From: Rhodospirillaceae bacterium
GTDB taxonomy: Bacteria; Pseudomonadota; Alphaproteobacteria; Rhodospirillales; Rhodospirillaceae
Assembly (NCBI GenBank): GCA_018666155.1
Contig: JABJAH010000064.1
Coordinates: forward strand, 62,001-126,000
DNA length: 64,000 nucleotides
Direction of reading: 5' to 3'
Positions 1 to 8,435 of this stretch are shown piece by piece; within the stretch, counting starts at the first letter, position 1, and each line of letters opens with the position of its first letter. The notes under the pieces were generated by a model, which was given only the letters and a program-made list of their open reading frames with translations, was not told where the DNA came from and did not search any database. A program made the translations under genes and the position numbers.

Positions 1-1
1 C

Positions 2-136
2 CTATTATCAGGGGTGTTTGGAACCTATTATTTGGGTCCCGATACCTTTTACCGTCCGCGTAGCGTCACCCGGATCGGCGTTCCCGGCCTGGTATTGCTT
101 GTCCCGGTCGCCGGTTACGATTGCTCGGGCGAATAA
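2..136 (+). CDS. C-terminal fragment of an unidentified protein (start outside window)
   Basis: From base 2 a frame stays open for 44 codons and ends at TAA 134-136. It reads LLSGVFGTYYLGPDTF at the start, then a proline- and valine-rich stretch (residues about 26-38) that could be the last membrane segment. All three minus-strand frames below base 115 are closed by stops, so a plus-strand gene entering the window is the better explanation. It would converge on the lptF-like gene with a 22-base tail-to-tail overlap. I do not recognise the family, and the short length makes chance possible. Confidence 0.3.
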   Translation, partial: LLSGVFGTYYLGPDTFYRPRSVTRIGVPGLVLLVPVAGYDCSGE

Positions 137-1353
137 ACATTTTTGAGACGGCGAAGCCGACGCCTTATCGCGACCTCAAACTCTTGGAACGGAGTTTGGC
201 CCGCCGCTTGTTCGGTGCGCATAAACAGATAGGCCGAAAGCCCGAAGAAGATCGCGAAACTCCCCCAGAGAAAGGGTCCAGCTGGCAACTGAGAAACGGC
301 CGCCACCTTTTGCCCAAACTCGATCGTCTTTTGATAGGCGAGCATGCCAACCAACCCAAACACCAATCCAACATAGCGATTGGAGCGCGGTGATCCAATT
401 GCCAACGGGATCGCCAAGAAGGGCATAACAATGATCGATAGCGCGTAGATCAAGCGTCCGTGCAGTTCGGCCGCCAGTGATGGCTGCGGGATGGAATCCG
501 CCAAAGTCAGTACCAGTGAGTCAGGTGTGTCGAGCTCAACGCCAAAGCGCCTAAGAACCCCTCGACTATAGGCAATGATCAATTCGTGAAGGGTCAACTC
601 AAGTTCGTCGCTCCCTCTTGCTGGATACGGATTGGTCCCCTGCAAATCCATCGGCACTTCAAGGACACTGAAATTCATTCTGGTCCGGTCGGTCCCGTCT
701 CCCGTCCACGAGACTTGTTCGCCATCGAACAGCCGCATGCTGCGGCTACCCTCATCCCCAGATGTAAAAATTTCCCCTCGCCGCGCAGTTACTGTTTCAA
801 CGGACCCGGTGCCATTTTCGCGATAGCCAAAAAAACCGTAGAATTCCTTTCCGGCGTTCAGAGACCGCTCAACACGCACCGTGTAGCCGTCAGGCGTATC
901 GATAAAGATGCCTTCACCAATGCCCGCCTCGATAATGCCGTTTGTCACCTGATGATGAAGCGAGTGATAGACGAACCGTCCTAAGGGCTCGATATACCCT
1001 GTCAGTCCCAAGCCAAGAAAGGTGACAACTACGGCAAGACTTTTCACCGGCGTGGAAAGCCGTCCAAGCCCGACACCGCCGGCGTGTAGCGCATGCAATT
1101 CGGACTGGGTCGACAACCGGCGAAATGTAATGAATATCCCCAGGAATAAACCAAGAGGTAGAACAAGTCGGATGTAATTAGGAAAAAGGCTGGCAATCAT
1201 CTGCAGAACAACAAAGGAAGAAACACCCGAACCAACCGTGAGGTTCAGCAATTGCAGCATTTTTTCAAGAAGGAGGACGACGACGCTGATAAACAGCGTA
1301 ACCAACATAATTGGTATGATTTGCCGCAGTATATAGACGTCTATGCGCCCCAT
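115..1353 (-). CDS. lptF: LptF/LptG-family LPS export permease, probably LptF
   Basis: Inner-membrane permease of the LptB2FG ABC transporter, which extracts lipopolysaccharide from the inner membrane and passes it to LptC/LptA. The 412 residues show the YjgP/YjgQ plan: N-terminal helices (about 12-34, 50-75, 97-117), a periplasmic beta-jellyroll region (about 120-290) and three C-terminal helices (about 300-380). Length is normal for the family. The N-terminal helix with IDVYILRQ and the LSTQSELHALHAGG segment after helix 2 are typical. No lptG follows it here: the 114 bases downstream hold no open minus-strand frame. It is divergent from the inositol operon, with a 162-base shared promoter region. 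LptF rather than LptG is a judgement from overall resemblance. Confidence 0.85.
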   Translation of the reverse strand: MGRIDVYILRQIIPIMLVTLFISVVVLLLEKMLQLLNLTVGSGVSSFVVLQMIASLFPNYIRLVLPLGLFLGIFITFRRLSTQSELHALHAGGVGLGRLSTPVKSLAVVVTFLGLGLTGYIEPLGRFVYHSLHHQVTNGIIEAGIGEGIFIDTPDGYTVRVERSLNAGKEFYGFFGYRENGTGSVETVTARRGEIFTSGDEGSRSMRLFDGEQVSWTGDGTDRTRMNFSVLEVPMDLQGTNPYPARGSDELELTLHELIIAYSRGVLRRFGVELDTPDSLVLTLADSIPQPSLAAELHGRLIYALSIIVMPFLAIPLAIGSPRSNRYVGLVFGLVGMLAYQKTIEFGQKVAAVSQLPAGPFLWGSFAIFFGLSAYLFMRTEQAAGQTPFQEFEVAIRRRLRRLKNVYSPEQS

Positions 1354-1515
1354 GACGTCATCCTAATGTAAACGCTGTCGAATAGGAGACGTGGTCGCGA
1401 AAAACATACTCCTAGCCTGTAAACTGGGAGGTTTCCTTGAGATTTTGCGTTTTTTACGACGAAACACTGGTTTATTTGCCATCAGTGTGAGATAGAGGGC
1501 CATTGGGGAGACTAC

Positions 1516-2652
1516 ATGAACATGATCAAAGAGATAAGAAGCGACAAAATTCGTGTCGCAATCATCGGCATGGGCAACTGCGCAAGCTCGTTGATCCAGG
1601 GAATTCACTACTACGCTGACAAACCCTTCGACGAATGCTCCGGCGTGCTGCATGAAAAAATCGGCCCTTATACTGTGTCCGACATAAATGTCGTCGCAGC
1701 ATTTGATATTGATGCCCGCAAGGTTGGTCAGGATGTCACAGCCGCTATCTTTTCGCCACCCAACTGCACCACAGTGTTTGCACCGGATTTGCCGGCAAGC
1801 GGAACCACGGTCAGCATGGGCCGTATCCTTGATGGCGTTGCCGATCACATGGTCGACTACCAGCCCGCTCGCACCTTCATCCCTGCCGATCTCCCTGAAC
1901 CGTCGGAAGACGACGTCGTAAGAAAATTAAAAGAGTCACACACTCAGGTCCTGATCAACTATCTCCCCGTCGGGTCTCAGGAAGCGACAGAATTTTACGC
2001 CAACTGTGCGCTTAAAGCTGGCGTTGGTTTCGTAAACTGCATCCCTGTTTTCATTGCCAGCAATCCGGAATGGCGCGCCAAGTTTGAAGAGCGCAACCTC
2101 CCAATTATCGGCGACGACATTAAAGCCCAGATGGGCGCGACCATTGTCCACCGCGTTCTGACCAACCTGTTCAACAAGCGTGGCGCGAAGCTGGACCGGA
2201 CGTATCAAATCAACACCGGCGGCAATACCGATTTTCTCAATATGCTGAATCGGACCCGGCTAGCATCCAAGAAGATTTCAAAAACGGAAGCAGTGCAGTC
2301 CGTTGCCGGAACCCGCCTCGACGAAGAAAACATCCACATCGGTCCAAGCGATTATGTGCCTTGGCAGAATGACAACAAAGTCTGCTTCTTGAGGGCTGAA
2401 GGTCGCCTGTTTGGCGATGTGCCGATGAATCTCGAACTTAGGTTATCTGTCGAGGATTCACCCAATTCGGCTGGTGTCGCCATCGATATGATCCGCTGCT
2501 GCCAAGTGGCACTGGATTGTGGTGTCGGCGGATTGCTTGAAGGACCATCAGCGTTTTTCTGCAAGCATCCCCCATTCCAACATGAAGACGAGATCGCATC
2601 TGAAATGACCGAGACGTTCATCTCAGATATGAAGTTGCAAGGCGCCGCCTAG
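1516..2652 (+). CDS. ino1: myo-inositol-1-phosphate synthase
   Basis: NAD-dependent isomerisation of glucose 6-phosphate to L-myo-inositol 1-phosphate. The 378-residue protein has the short archaeal/actinobacterial form of the enzyme: a Rossmann motif with GMGNCASSLIQG (residues 18-29), a central NTGGNTDFLNM segment (about 236-246) and a C-terminal LEGPSAFFCKHPP stretch, all typical of this family. The start is ATG 1516, preceded by GGGGAG five bases upstream. It is the first gene of a tight operon: its stop overlaps the next gene's GTG by one base. The next two genes encode an IPCT-like nucleotidyltransferase and a CDP-alcohol transferase, so the product is likely activated to CDP-inositol and not simply dephosphorylated to free inositol. 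Confidence 0.93.
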   Translation: MNMIKEIRSDKIRVAIIGMGNCASSLIQGIHYYADKPFDECSGVLHEKIGPYTVSDINVVAAFDIDARKVGQDVTAAIFSPPNCTTVFAPDLPASGTTVSMGRILDGVADHMVDYQPARTFIPADLPEPSEDDVVRKLKESHTQVLINYLPVGSQEATEFYANCALKAGVGFVNCIPVFIASNPEWRAKFEERNLPIIGDDIKAQMGATIVHRVLTNLFNKRGAKLDRTYQINTGGNTDFLNMLNRTRLASKKISKTEAVQSVAGTRLDEENIHIGPSDYVPWQNDNKVCFLRAEGRLFGDVPMNLELRLSVEDSPNSAGVAIDMIRCCQVALDCGVGGLLEGPSAFFCKHPPFQHEDEIASEMTETFISDMKLQGAA

Positions 2653-3380
2653 TGAAAGCGGTTATTCTGGCCGCCGGCCAGGGCACCAGGATGCGAGCGG
2701 TGGGTCCCAGCAAGCCGATGGTCTCGGTCGAAGGCACTGCGCTGCTTGAGCGGGTTATTACCAACGCGCTCAACGGGGGTGTAACCGATTTCGTAGTCGT
2801 CACCGGCTACAACGGTCAACCCATCCAGGAATACGTTAAAAATCTAGCGGGCAAACTCCCGTGCACGATTACCTGCGCAGACAACGGCGATTGGCATTTG
2901 GGTAATGGTCGCTCGGTCCTCGCCGCTAAGCCGTATGTCGACGGTCCATTTCATGTCCTGATGGCTGATCACTTATTCGATCCAGAGATACTAAACATTG
3001 TGAGGAAAGAGCCCCTGCCTGATCACGGGGCACGCCTCGCTGTCGATCTGCGGCTGCAAAATCCACATGTCGATATTGACGACGTCACAAAAGTTCACAC
3101 TAAAGGGGATAAGATCGTCGACATCGGCAAAGGGATCACTGGCTTCAACGCCTTCGACACAGGCGTGTTTTGGTGTACGCCCGGTTTGTTCACAGCCATT
3201 GAAGACAGTATCGAGTCCGCCGGAGATGATTCCCTGTCCGGAGGCGTTCGTATTCTCGCTGCGGCTGAGCTCATGGGCTGTTGCGACATCGGTGATCGAA
3301 CGTGGATTGACGTCGACACACCTGCACTCCTAACCCTCGCACAAGAAGCTATGGTCGAGCGCGCAACCGTTGCTGTTTGA
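2652..3380 (+). CDS. inositol-1-phosphate cytidylyltransferase-like nucleotidyltransferase
   Basis: Predicted to couple CTP to L-myo-inositol 1-phosphate, giving CDP-inositol. The 242 residues form a MobA-like/sugar-nucleotidyltransferase fold: LAAGQGTRM (residues 6-14) is the nucleotide loop, with SKPMVSVEG just after it, MADHLFDP (about 104-111) as the metal/substrate aspartate region, and DDVTKVH, FDTGVFWCTP and WIDVDTP further on. These later motifs recall the IPCT domain of the archaeal bifunctional IPCT/DIPPS enzyme, here as a separate protein. The GTG start overlaps the ino1 stop by one base, so translation is probably coupled. A different nucleotidyltransferase specificity cannot be excluded by eye, but position between MIPS and a CDP-alcohol transferase favours inositol. 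Confidence 0.8.
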   Translation: MKAVILAAGQGTRMRAVGPSKPMVSVEGTALLERVITNALNGGVTDFVVVTGYNGQPIQEYVKNLAGKLPCTITCADNGDWHLGNGRSVLAAKPYVDGPFHVLMADHLFDPEILNIVRKEPLPDHGARLAVDLRLQNPHVDIDDVTKVHTKGDKIVDIGKGITGFNAFDTGVFWCTPGLFTAIEDSIESAGDDSLSGGVRILAAAELMGCCDIGDRTWIDVDTPALLTLAQEAMVERATVAV

Positions 3381-3390
3381 GGAGACCAGA

Positions 3391-4320
3391 ATGTCTCCGT
3401 CTGAAACACCCGCATCCGACGCCGATGACGCACTAGGGACCGCCGAGCCAAAAAGCAACGACGCCGCTCTGAGAAATCAGGATATCGAGGAAGCAACCAA
3501 CCGCCTGATCATCCACCGCGTTAGCATGGCCCTCATACCCCTGTTCATTAAAACGCGGGTTACGCCAAACAGTGTGTCGTGTATGGGTGCCCTGTCTGGC
3601 CTCGCCGCGTCATGGTTCTATTTTCACTATGAAAACCCCATCGCCTGCCTATTTGGACTGTTCTTTATGTTCGGCTGGCACGTTTTTGATGGCGCAGACG
3701 GACAGCTAGCTCGGCTCACAGGTCAAACATCACCGTTAGGATTCGTAATCGACGGCGTATGCGATTACGCGACCTATATATTTGTATATGTCGCACTGGC
3801 TCTTGCCCTGACTGAGACATATGGAACAGATGTGTGGTTCGTCGTTGTGACCGCTGGTGTATTTCACGCCATTCAAGCAGCCGCCTTTGAAATGCAGCGA
3901 GAATTTTATATTCGATGGACCGGCGATGACGTCTATACGCACCTATCCGAACAAACCGAGGACGCCTACCCACCTGGAACGGCCAATTTCATCGCAACAC
4001 TCTACAAGTCAGTCCAAGAGTACTTTCGCCCACTGTCGTGTACGATTGAAGAAAACTTGAGGACCAGCATTACAGATGATGCCCGGAAAAACCTATCTCA
4101 GGACAGCTATAGGGCTTGTTTCAGAAAGCATGTGGTCGCGTGGTCAATTCTGAGTGCCAACAACCGCACGGTTGCGATTTTTCTTTTTTGTATTATCGGT
4201 CAACCGCTCGCGTACTTCATTTTTGAAATCACACTTTTGACTTTACTGCTCTTGGTGTTGGTCAAATTAAATAGAAACGCACAAGTCGCATTTGCACAGA
4301 AGTTGGGCCTCCAAGGTTGA
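3391..4320 (+). CDS. CDP-alcohol phosphatidyltransferase family protein (DIPPS/PI-synthase type)
   Basis: Membrane enzyme that transfers a phospho-alcohol from a CDP-linked donor to an acceptor hydroxyl. The complete family signature D-x2-DG-x2-AR-x8-G-x3-D-x3-D is present (residues 100-125, DGADGQLAR then GFVIDGVCD), with hydrophobic segments on both sides and a soluble stretch at about 165-250. The start is ATG 3391, preceded by GGAG at 3381-3384 just after the previous stop; an in-frame TTG at 3370 is less convincing. With an IPCT-like partner the donor may be CDP-inositol. The acceptor is unknown: inositol phosphate (as in di-myo-inositol phosphate synthesis), glycerol phosphate or a lipid are all possible. 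The following flippase gene favours a lipid-bound product. Confidence 0.85.
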   Translation: MSPSETPASDADDALGTAEPKSNDAALRNQDIEEATNRLIIHRVSMALIPLFIKTRVTPNSVSCMGALSGLAASWFYFHYENPIACLFGLFFMFGWHVFDGADGQLARLTGQTSPLGFVIDGVCDYATYIFVYVALALALTETYGTDVWFVVVTAGVFHAIQAAAFEMQREFYIRWTGDDVYTHLSEQTEDAYPPGTANFIATLYKSVQEYFRPLSCTIEENLRTSITDDARKNLSQDSYRACFRKHVVAWSILSANNRTVAIFLFCIIGQPLAYFIFEITLLTLLLLVLVKLNRNAQVAFAQKLGLQG

Positions 4321-4324
4321 GTCC

Positions 4325-5662
4325 GTGACCTCATCGCCACTCCCGGAATCCACCGACGCTGAACGGATCGACCAAGATAAACGGGATATTCGCCGCGGCT
4401 CCACTCTCAGTATCCTCGGTTTTCTAGCCCGCCTCTGCGCGCGAGTGCCGTTCCTTTTTATCGCGGGCAGGCTCTATGGCTCCGCCTCCTATGGCGAGTA
4501 CGTACTTCTGACTGCGATCGTCGAAACGACTGCCCTGCTCTCGACGTTTGGGCTCAAGCGAACAATTTTTCGCTTCATTGATGAAGAGAACGTCGATAGG
4601 GGCAGTGCCTTTGTCATCCGACATGCTCTCATTCTGGGCCTAGCGTTGTCGTTGTTTCTCGTCGCTGTAATACAAATCTTTGCCACACCAATTCTTCAGG
4701 TTTTCTCGGTTGTCGAAATCCGGCCCAACCTCATCATTTTATCCTGGGCCATACCGTTTATTTCCCTCACCGACATTTTCCTGTCAGCCACCCTCTCACG
4801 TCGAATTATGCGCTACGAAATCGCGGTCAGAAGCTTCGTCGAGCCCATCGCGTTGACGGTCTTCAGCCTGGGTTTTTACTTACTCGGAATGAAAGGGCCA
4901 GGCTTGGTAATCGCTTTCCTCACAGGCTTCGGGATCGCAGCCGCTGTTTCCGCCTATGCCTGCAACCGGATTTTCGGTTGGCGCGATGTTTTAATTGGGC
5001 CGGTCCAGCTATCCACCCTGCTCGTCATGGCAAAAAAATCCTTGTCGACATGTCTGCACGATCTGGCCCGTGTCTTGGTGACCCGCCTCGATACATTTGC
5101 TGTCGGCTACTTCTTCTCTACAACCACTGTCGGGTTGTACGGCATGGCACAGCAGTTTTTAACAATCGTAGAAAAGGTCGCGGCGAGTTTTTATCCCATG
5201 CTGATGCCGGTTGTATCGGCTGCAGTCAAACAAGGTGACCGGAGCCGGCTTCTCCACCAATTACGCGCAGCCGGCGTTCGCCTCGTCCTGCTCCAATTAC
5301 CCGTGGTCCTAATTTTCTATTTCTTCGGCCCGGATCTACTTGGCTTGATCGGAACCGAATTCTCAGCCGCATGGCCGGTGCTGATGATTCTATCGATTGG
5401 ATGTTGGATCAATTCGGTAGTTCAGTTGGTCGAGATTCCCCTCACCTATATACGACCGTCCATAAACGTTTTCGGAAGCCTCGTAGCGATCGCTGCCTAT
5501 CTGATCTTTGTTACAGGGATGCAGGAGCGCTTTGGCCTCAACGGCATCGCACTCACGTCAGTAACCGCTGCCCTCTTCGCTAATGCACTTTTATTGATCG
5601 TCTTTGCTCGGACGCGGTTAAGTCCCCAGACCAGCGAAGAACCACACAGTCCTAGCGCTTAG
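4325..5662 (+). CDS. Wzx/MATE-type polysaccharide or lipid flippase
   Basis: Polytopic inner-membrane protein of the oligosaccharide flippase (MOP) superfamily, 445 residues from the chosen start. A soluble N-terminus is followed by GSTLSILGFLARLCARVPF, typical of the first Wzx helix, and then about a dozen hydrophobic segments; VTRLDTFAVGYFFS in the middle is characteristic. The GTG at 4325 is preferred, with AAGG at 4313-4316; an in-frame TTG at 4292 would overlap the previous gene by 29 bases. It is the last gene of the inositol operon and probably moves the inositol-containing lipid or lipid-linked glycan across the inner membrane. Substrate is inferred only from neighbours. Its end overlaps the convergent small gene by 11 bases. 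Confidence 0.8.
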   Translation: MTSSPLPESTDAERIDQDKRDIRRGSTLSILGFLARLCARVPFLFIAGRLYGSASYGEYVLLTAIVETTALLSTFGLKRTIFRFIDEENVDRGSAFVIRHALILGLALSLFLVAVIQIFATPILQVFSVVEIRPNLIILSWAIPFISLTDIFLSATLSRRIMRYEIAVRSFVEPIALTVFSLGFYLLGMKGPGLVIAFLTGFGIAAAVSAYACNRIFGWRDVLIGPVQLSTLLVMAKKSLSTCLHDLARVLVTRLDTFAVGYFFSTTTVGLYGMAQQFLTIVEKVAASFYPMLMPVVSAAVKQGDRSRLLHQLRAAGVRLVLLQLPVVLIFYFFGPDLLGLIGTEFSAAWPVLMILSIGCWINSVVQLVEIPLTYIRPSINVFGSLVAIAAYLIFVTGMQERFGLNGIALTSVTAALFANALLLIVFARTRLSPQTSEEPHSPSA

Positions 5663-5912
5663 AGCGCTTTTCCGCTTGTTTCTTAGCCAAAACATACTTG
5701 AGCTTTCGGATCGCATTAATTTTGAGGGAATAAGGACTCATGTGGGGAGACCCGACCACGACAACCTCAGTATTTGTGCGGGGGTCGATGGCCGAAACGC
5801 GCACCGCATTACCGATCTGGTGAAGTTCAAAAAGAACCTCATTCAGGTAGGCCTCGTCAGACCCCCGTGGTGTTGAGAGGTAGCTCGATTTATCATCCCA
5901 AGAATTAGCCAC
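5652..5912 (-). CDS. small conserved protein, DUF6898-like
   Basis: An 86-residue soluble protein with the pattern YLNEVLFELHQIGNAVRVSA, IDPRTNTEVVVVG and a basic C-terminal helix (IRKLKYVLAKKQAEKRSKR). It resembles small alphaproteobacterial proteins of unknown function that I recall as DUF6898; the family name is from memory. The gene is convergent with the flippase (11-base overlap) and has its own upstream space of 73 bases before the divergent acylase gene. No function can be assigned. Confidence 0.65.
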   Translation of the reverse strand: MANSWDDKSSYLSTPRGSDEAYLNEVLFELHQIGNAVRVSAIDPRTNTEVVVVGSPHMSPYSLKINAIRKLKYVLAKKQAEKRSKR

Positions 5913-5985
5913 GCATCGATCTTTCTAATAACAGCCGTGATTCCGGTAAAAGATAACGTTCCCGCCACCAACCGCAATAGAAACT

Positions 5986-8388
5986 ATGATTTGGCTTAAA
6001 CGAGCATCCCTCATCCTTTTGGCGTTCTTTGTGACCGTTGCATTGGGCATCGCCTGGTTGACGTTCCAATCACTGCCGCAAGTCGCAGGCAACATACCGA
6101 TGCCGGGGCCCACCTCTTCAATAGAGATCAGCAGAAACGAAAGCGGGATTCCGTTCATACGGGCGGAAAACGAAGGTGATGCCTACTTCGCGCTCGGATA
6201 CGTCCATGCCCAAGACCGCCTATTTCAAATGGACTTCATGCGACGGCTTGCCGCCGGTCGACTGTCTGAGGTTCTTGGTGCTCAAGGATTAGGATCGGAC
6301 CGGTTCATGCGCACCCTCGGGCTATACCGGCATGCTGAAGCGAACCTAAGCGTCTTGGCGCCTGAAACAATTCACGTTCTCAAACGATACGCCGACGGCG
6401 TCAACGCTTGGCTGGAGCATCGACAGAAACCGCTGCCGCCCGAGTTTCAGCTTTTGAACTATGAGCCATTCAGCTGGACACCGGCCGATAGCTTGGTGTG
6501 GCAAAAACTCATGGGGCTATCTCTTGCTGGGAACTGGCGCGACGAACTCTTGCGCAGTCGGCTCCTGCAAATCTTATCTCCCGAGCAAGTGGCCCAGCTT
6601 TGGCCAGGACTACAACCCGGATCGCCGACAACGATCGCGGCAATAAACACACAGGTTTCTGAGGAGCTTGCGCAAAGCTTGATCGGCACCATTGATGATT
6701 ACGCCCCGCCGACGCTCGCCTCCAACATTTGGGTTCTGGATGGCCAGCACACCCAAAGTGGTAAGCCGTTGCTCGCGAGTGACCCCCATCTTGGATATCA
6801 ATCCCCGTTAGTGTGGTATCTCGCGCGGCTCGAATGGCCAGGGGAAGTTCGTGTTGGAGCAACGACGCCCGGCTTCCCGTTCACGGTCATCGGTCACAAT
6901 GGTCATACAGCCTGGGGGATGACCACGACCCACGCTGACTTGCAGGACATCTTTATTGAACAGGTCACCGATGATGGGAGGTATCTAACCCCAAATGGTC
7001 CGCAGGATTTTGCCCTTAGAACAGAGGTCATCGACGTCCGCTTCAGTGACCCGGTCACGCTCAAAATCCGCAGCACACGCCATGGCCCCGTGGTTAGCGA
7101 TCTCGCCGCCTTCTCGTCACCCGAATTGAATACCGGTGCTGATGCAAAGACCGTTCTTGCCCTGTCGACCACGCTACTGCACGACCATGACCGGACCGCC
7201 AACGCGATACTCAACGTTGGTAGCAGCCGTACCGTTGACGATATCAAGGCCGCATTGTCCCAATTCGAAGGACCACAGCAGAACTTTATGTATGCCGATA
7301 CGGATGGCGGCATTGGGTTTAGCGCCGCCGCATACGTGCCCATTCGCGCTGACGGCGACGGCACTGTCCCCGTTCCGGGCTGGTCCGGGGAATACGATTG
7401 GATCGGCCGCGTTCCTTACGAAGAGCTGCCACATCGTCTTCGCCCCACCTCTGGGCGCATGGTTAACGCCAACAATCGCCCGGTACCTGACGACTACCCC
7501 CACCTGATCGCGGCCACGTTCCCGGCTGGATATCGCGCCAAACGAATTGGGCAACGATTGGATGAGATCGCGCCATCCACTGCGGAGGTCGCCGATATGG
7601 AGGAAATCCAAGTGGATGCGATCTCAACCATGGTCCATGACCTGCTGCCGATTCTTCTGAACACGACGCAGCCGCGCACGGATCGGGCCGGCCGGGTTAT
7701 AGATTTGTTGCGCGCTTGGGATGGCTCCATGAACCGAGATCGGCCGGAGCCATTGCTGTTTCTCTCGTGGCTCGATTTCGTCAAAGAGGCCGCTCTGAAA
7801 GACGAACTAGGCGGTGTCTATTCCGCATATCGTGGTGGACGGCCCAAATTAATCAGGCAGATTCTAACGAATTGGCAGGCTTGGTGTGACGTCACCACCA
7901 CGACAACAGTCGAGAGTTGTGCAGCAATCACATCTGACGCCCTTGAACGCAGTTTGGATTGGCTCGCCGAGCGACCTGAAACCAGCGGGGACGATCCAAG
8001 CCAATGGCGGTGGGGCGATTTCCATCGTGCTCAATTCACCCACCCGCTGTTCAATCTTATTCCTGGCCTGTCATCGCTCACCAAAGTTGAAATCGAATCT
8101 GACGGATCAGATCACACCGTCAACCGCGGCGCCTATCGGTCGGCGCGCGGCCGCCAACCCTTCATAAACACCCATGGCGCTGGTCTGCGGTCCGTCTTCG
8201 ACCTCGCCAATCTTGATCAATCCAGCTTTATGATCGCCGTCGGCCAGTCGGGCCACCCGCTGTCCGTCCACTACGACGACCTCAATCAACCCTGGAGAGA
8301 CGGAAAATCCCTGACCATGCCGTCCCTTGGTACCTTCGTCCCTTCATCGACCCTGCGTCTCGAGCCACTGGTCAATTCAGCCGATTAG
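5986..8388 (+). CDS. penicillin acylase family Ntn-hydrolase, membrane-anchored
   Basis: Amidase of the penicillin/acyl-homoserine-lactone acylase family, exported to the periplasm and matured by self-cleavage into alpha and beta chains. The N-terminus (residues 6-26) is one hydrophobic helix, signal peptide or anchor. The alpha chain contains GIPFIRAENEGDAYFALGY and AQDRLFQMD. The predicted cleavage exposes Ser246 in LASNIWVLDG, the catalytic N-terminal serine of the beta chain, followed by LLASDPHLGY and GHNGHTAWGMT. Length (800) is normal for the family. Possible substrates are beta-lactams, N-acyl amino acids or AHL signals; the sequence does not decide. It lies 47 bases upstream of motB with no obvious functional tie. 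Confidence 0.9.
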   Translation: MIWLKRASLILLAFFVTVALGIAWLTFQSLPQVAGNIPMPGPTSSIEISRNESGIPFIRAENEGDAYFALGYVHAQDRLFQMDFMRRLAAGRLSEVLGAQGLGSDRFMRTLGLYRHAEANLSVLAPETIHVLKRYADGVNAWLEHRQKPLPPEFQLLNYEPFSWTPADSLVWQKLMGLSLAGNWRDELLRSRLLQILSPEQVAQLWPGLQPGSPTTIAAINTQVSEELAQSLIGTIDDYAPPTLASNIWVLDGQHTQSGKPLLASDPHLGYQSPLVWYLARLEWPGEVRVGATTPGFPFTVIGHNGHTAWGMTTTHADLQDIFIEQVTDDGRYLTPNGPQDFALRTEVIDVRFSDPVTLKIRSTRHGPVVSDLAAFSSPELNTGADAKTVLALSTTLLHDHDRTANAILNVGSSRTVDDIKAALSQFEGPQQNFMYADTDGGIGFSAAAYVPIRADGDGTVPVPGWSGEYDWIGRVPYEELPHRLRPTSGRMVNANNRPVPDDYPHLIAATFPAGYRAKRIGQRLDEIAPSTAEVADMEEIQVDAISTMVHDLLPILLNTTQPRTDRAGRVIDLLRAWDGSMNRDRPEPLLFLSWLDFVKEAALKDELGGVYSAYRGGRPKLIRQILTNWQAWCDVTTTTTVESCAAITSDALERSLDWLAERPETSGDDPSQWRWGDFHRAQFTHPLFNLIPGLSSLTKVEIESDGSDHTVNRGAYRSARGRQPFINTHGAGLRSVFDLANLDQSSFMIAVGQSGHPLSVHYDDLNQPWRDGKSLTMPSLGTFVPSSTLRLEPLVNSAD

Positions 8389-8435
8389 CCTTACAGTTCA
8401 AGTCGTTAGAAACCGGCCAGGGTAAAGCGGATTTC

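Noticed and set aside
586..984. 132-codon plus-strand frame inside lptF
   Set aside because: Antisense shadow of the permease gene with no ribosome site or recognisable domain.
1363..1848. 161-codon minus-strand frame overlapping the start of ino1
   Set aside because: Antisense to a clear inositol-phosphate synthase reading frame; no family resemblance.
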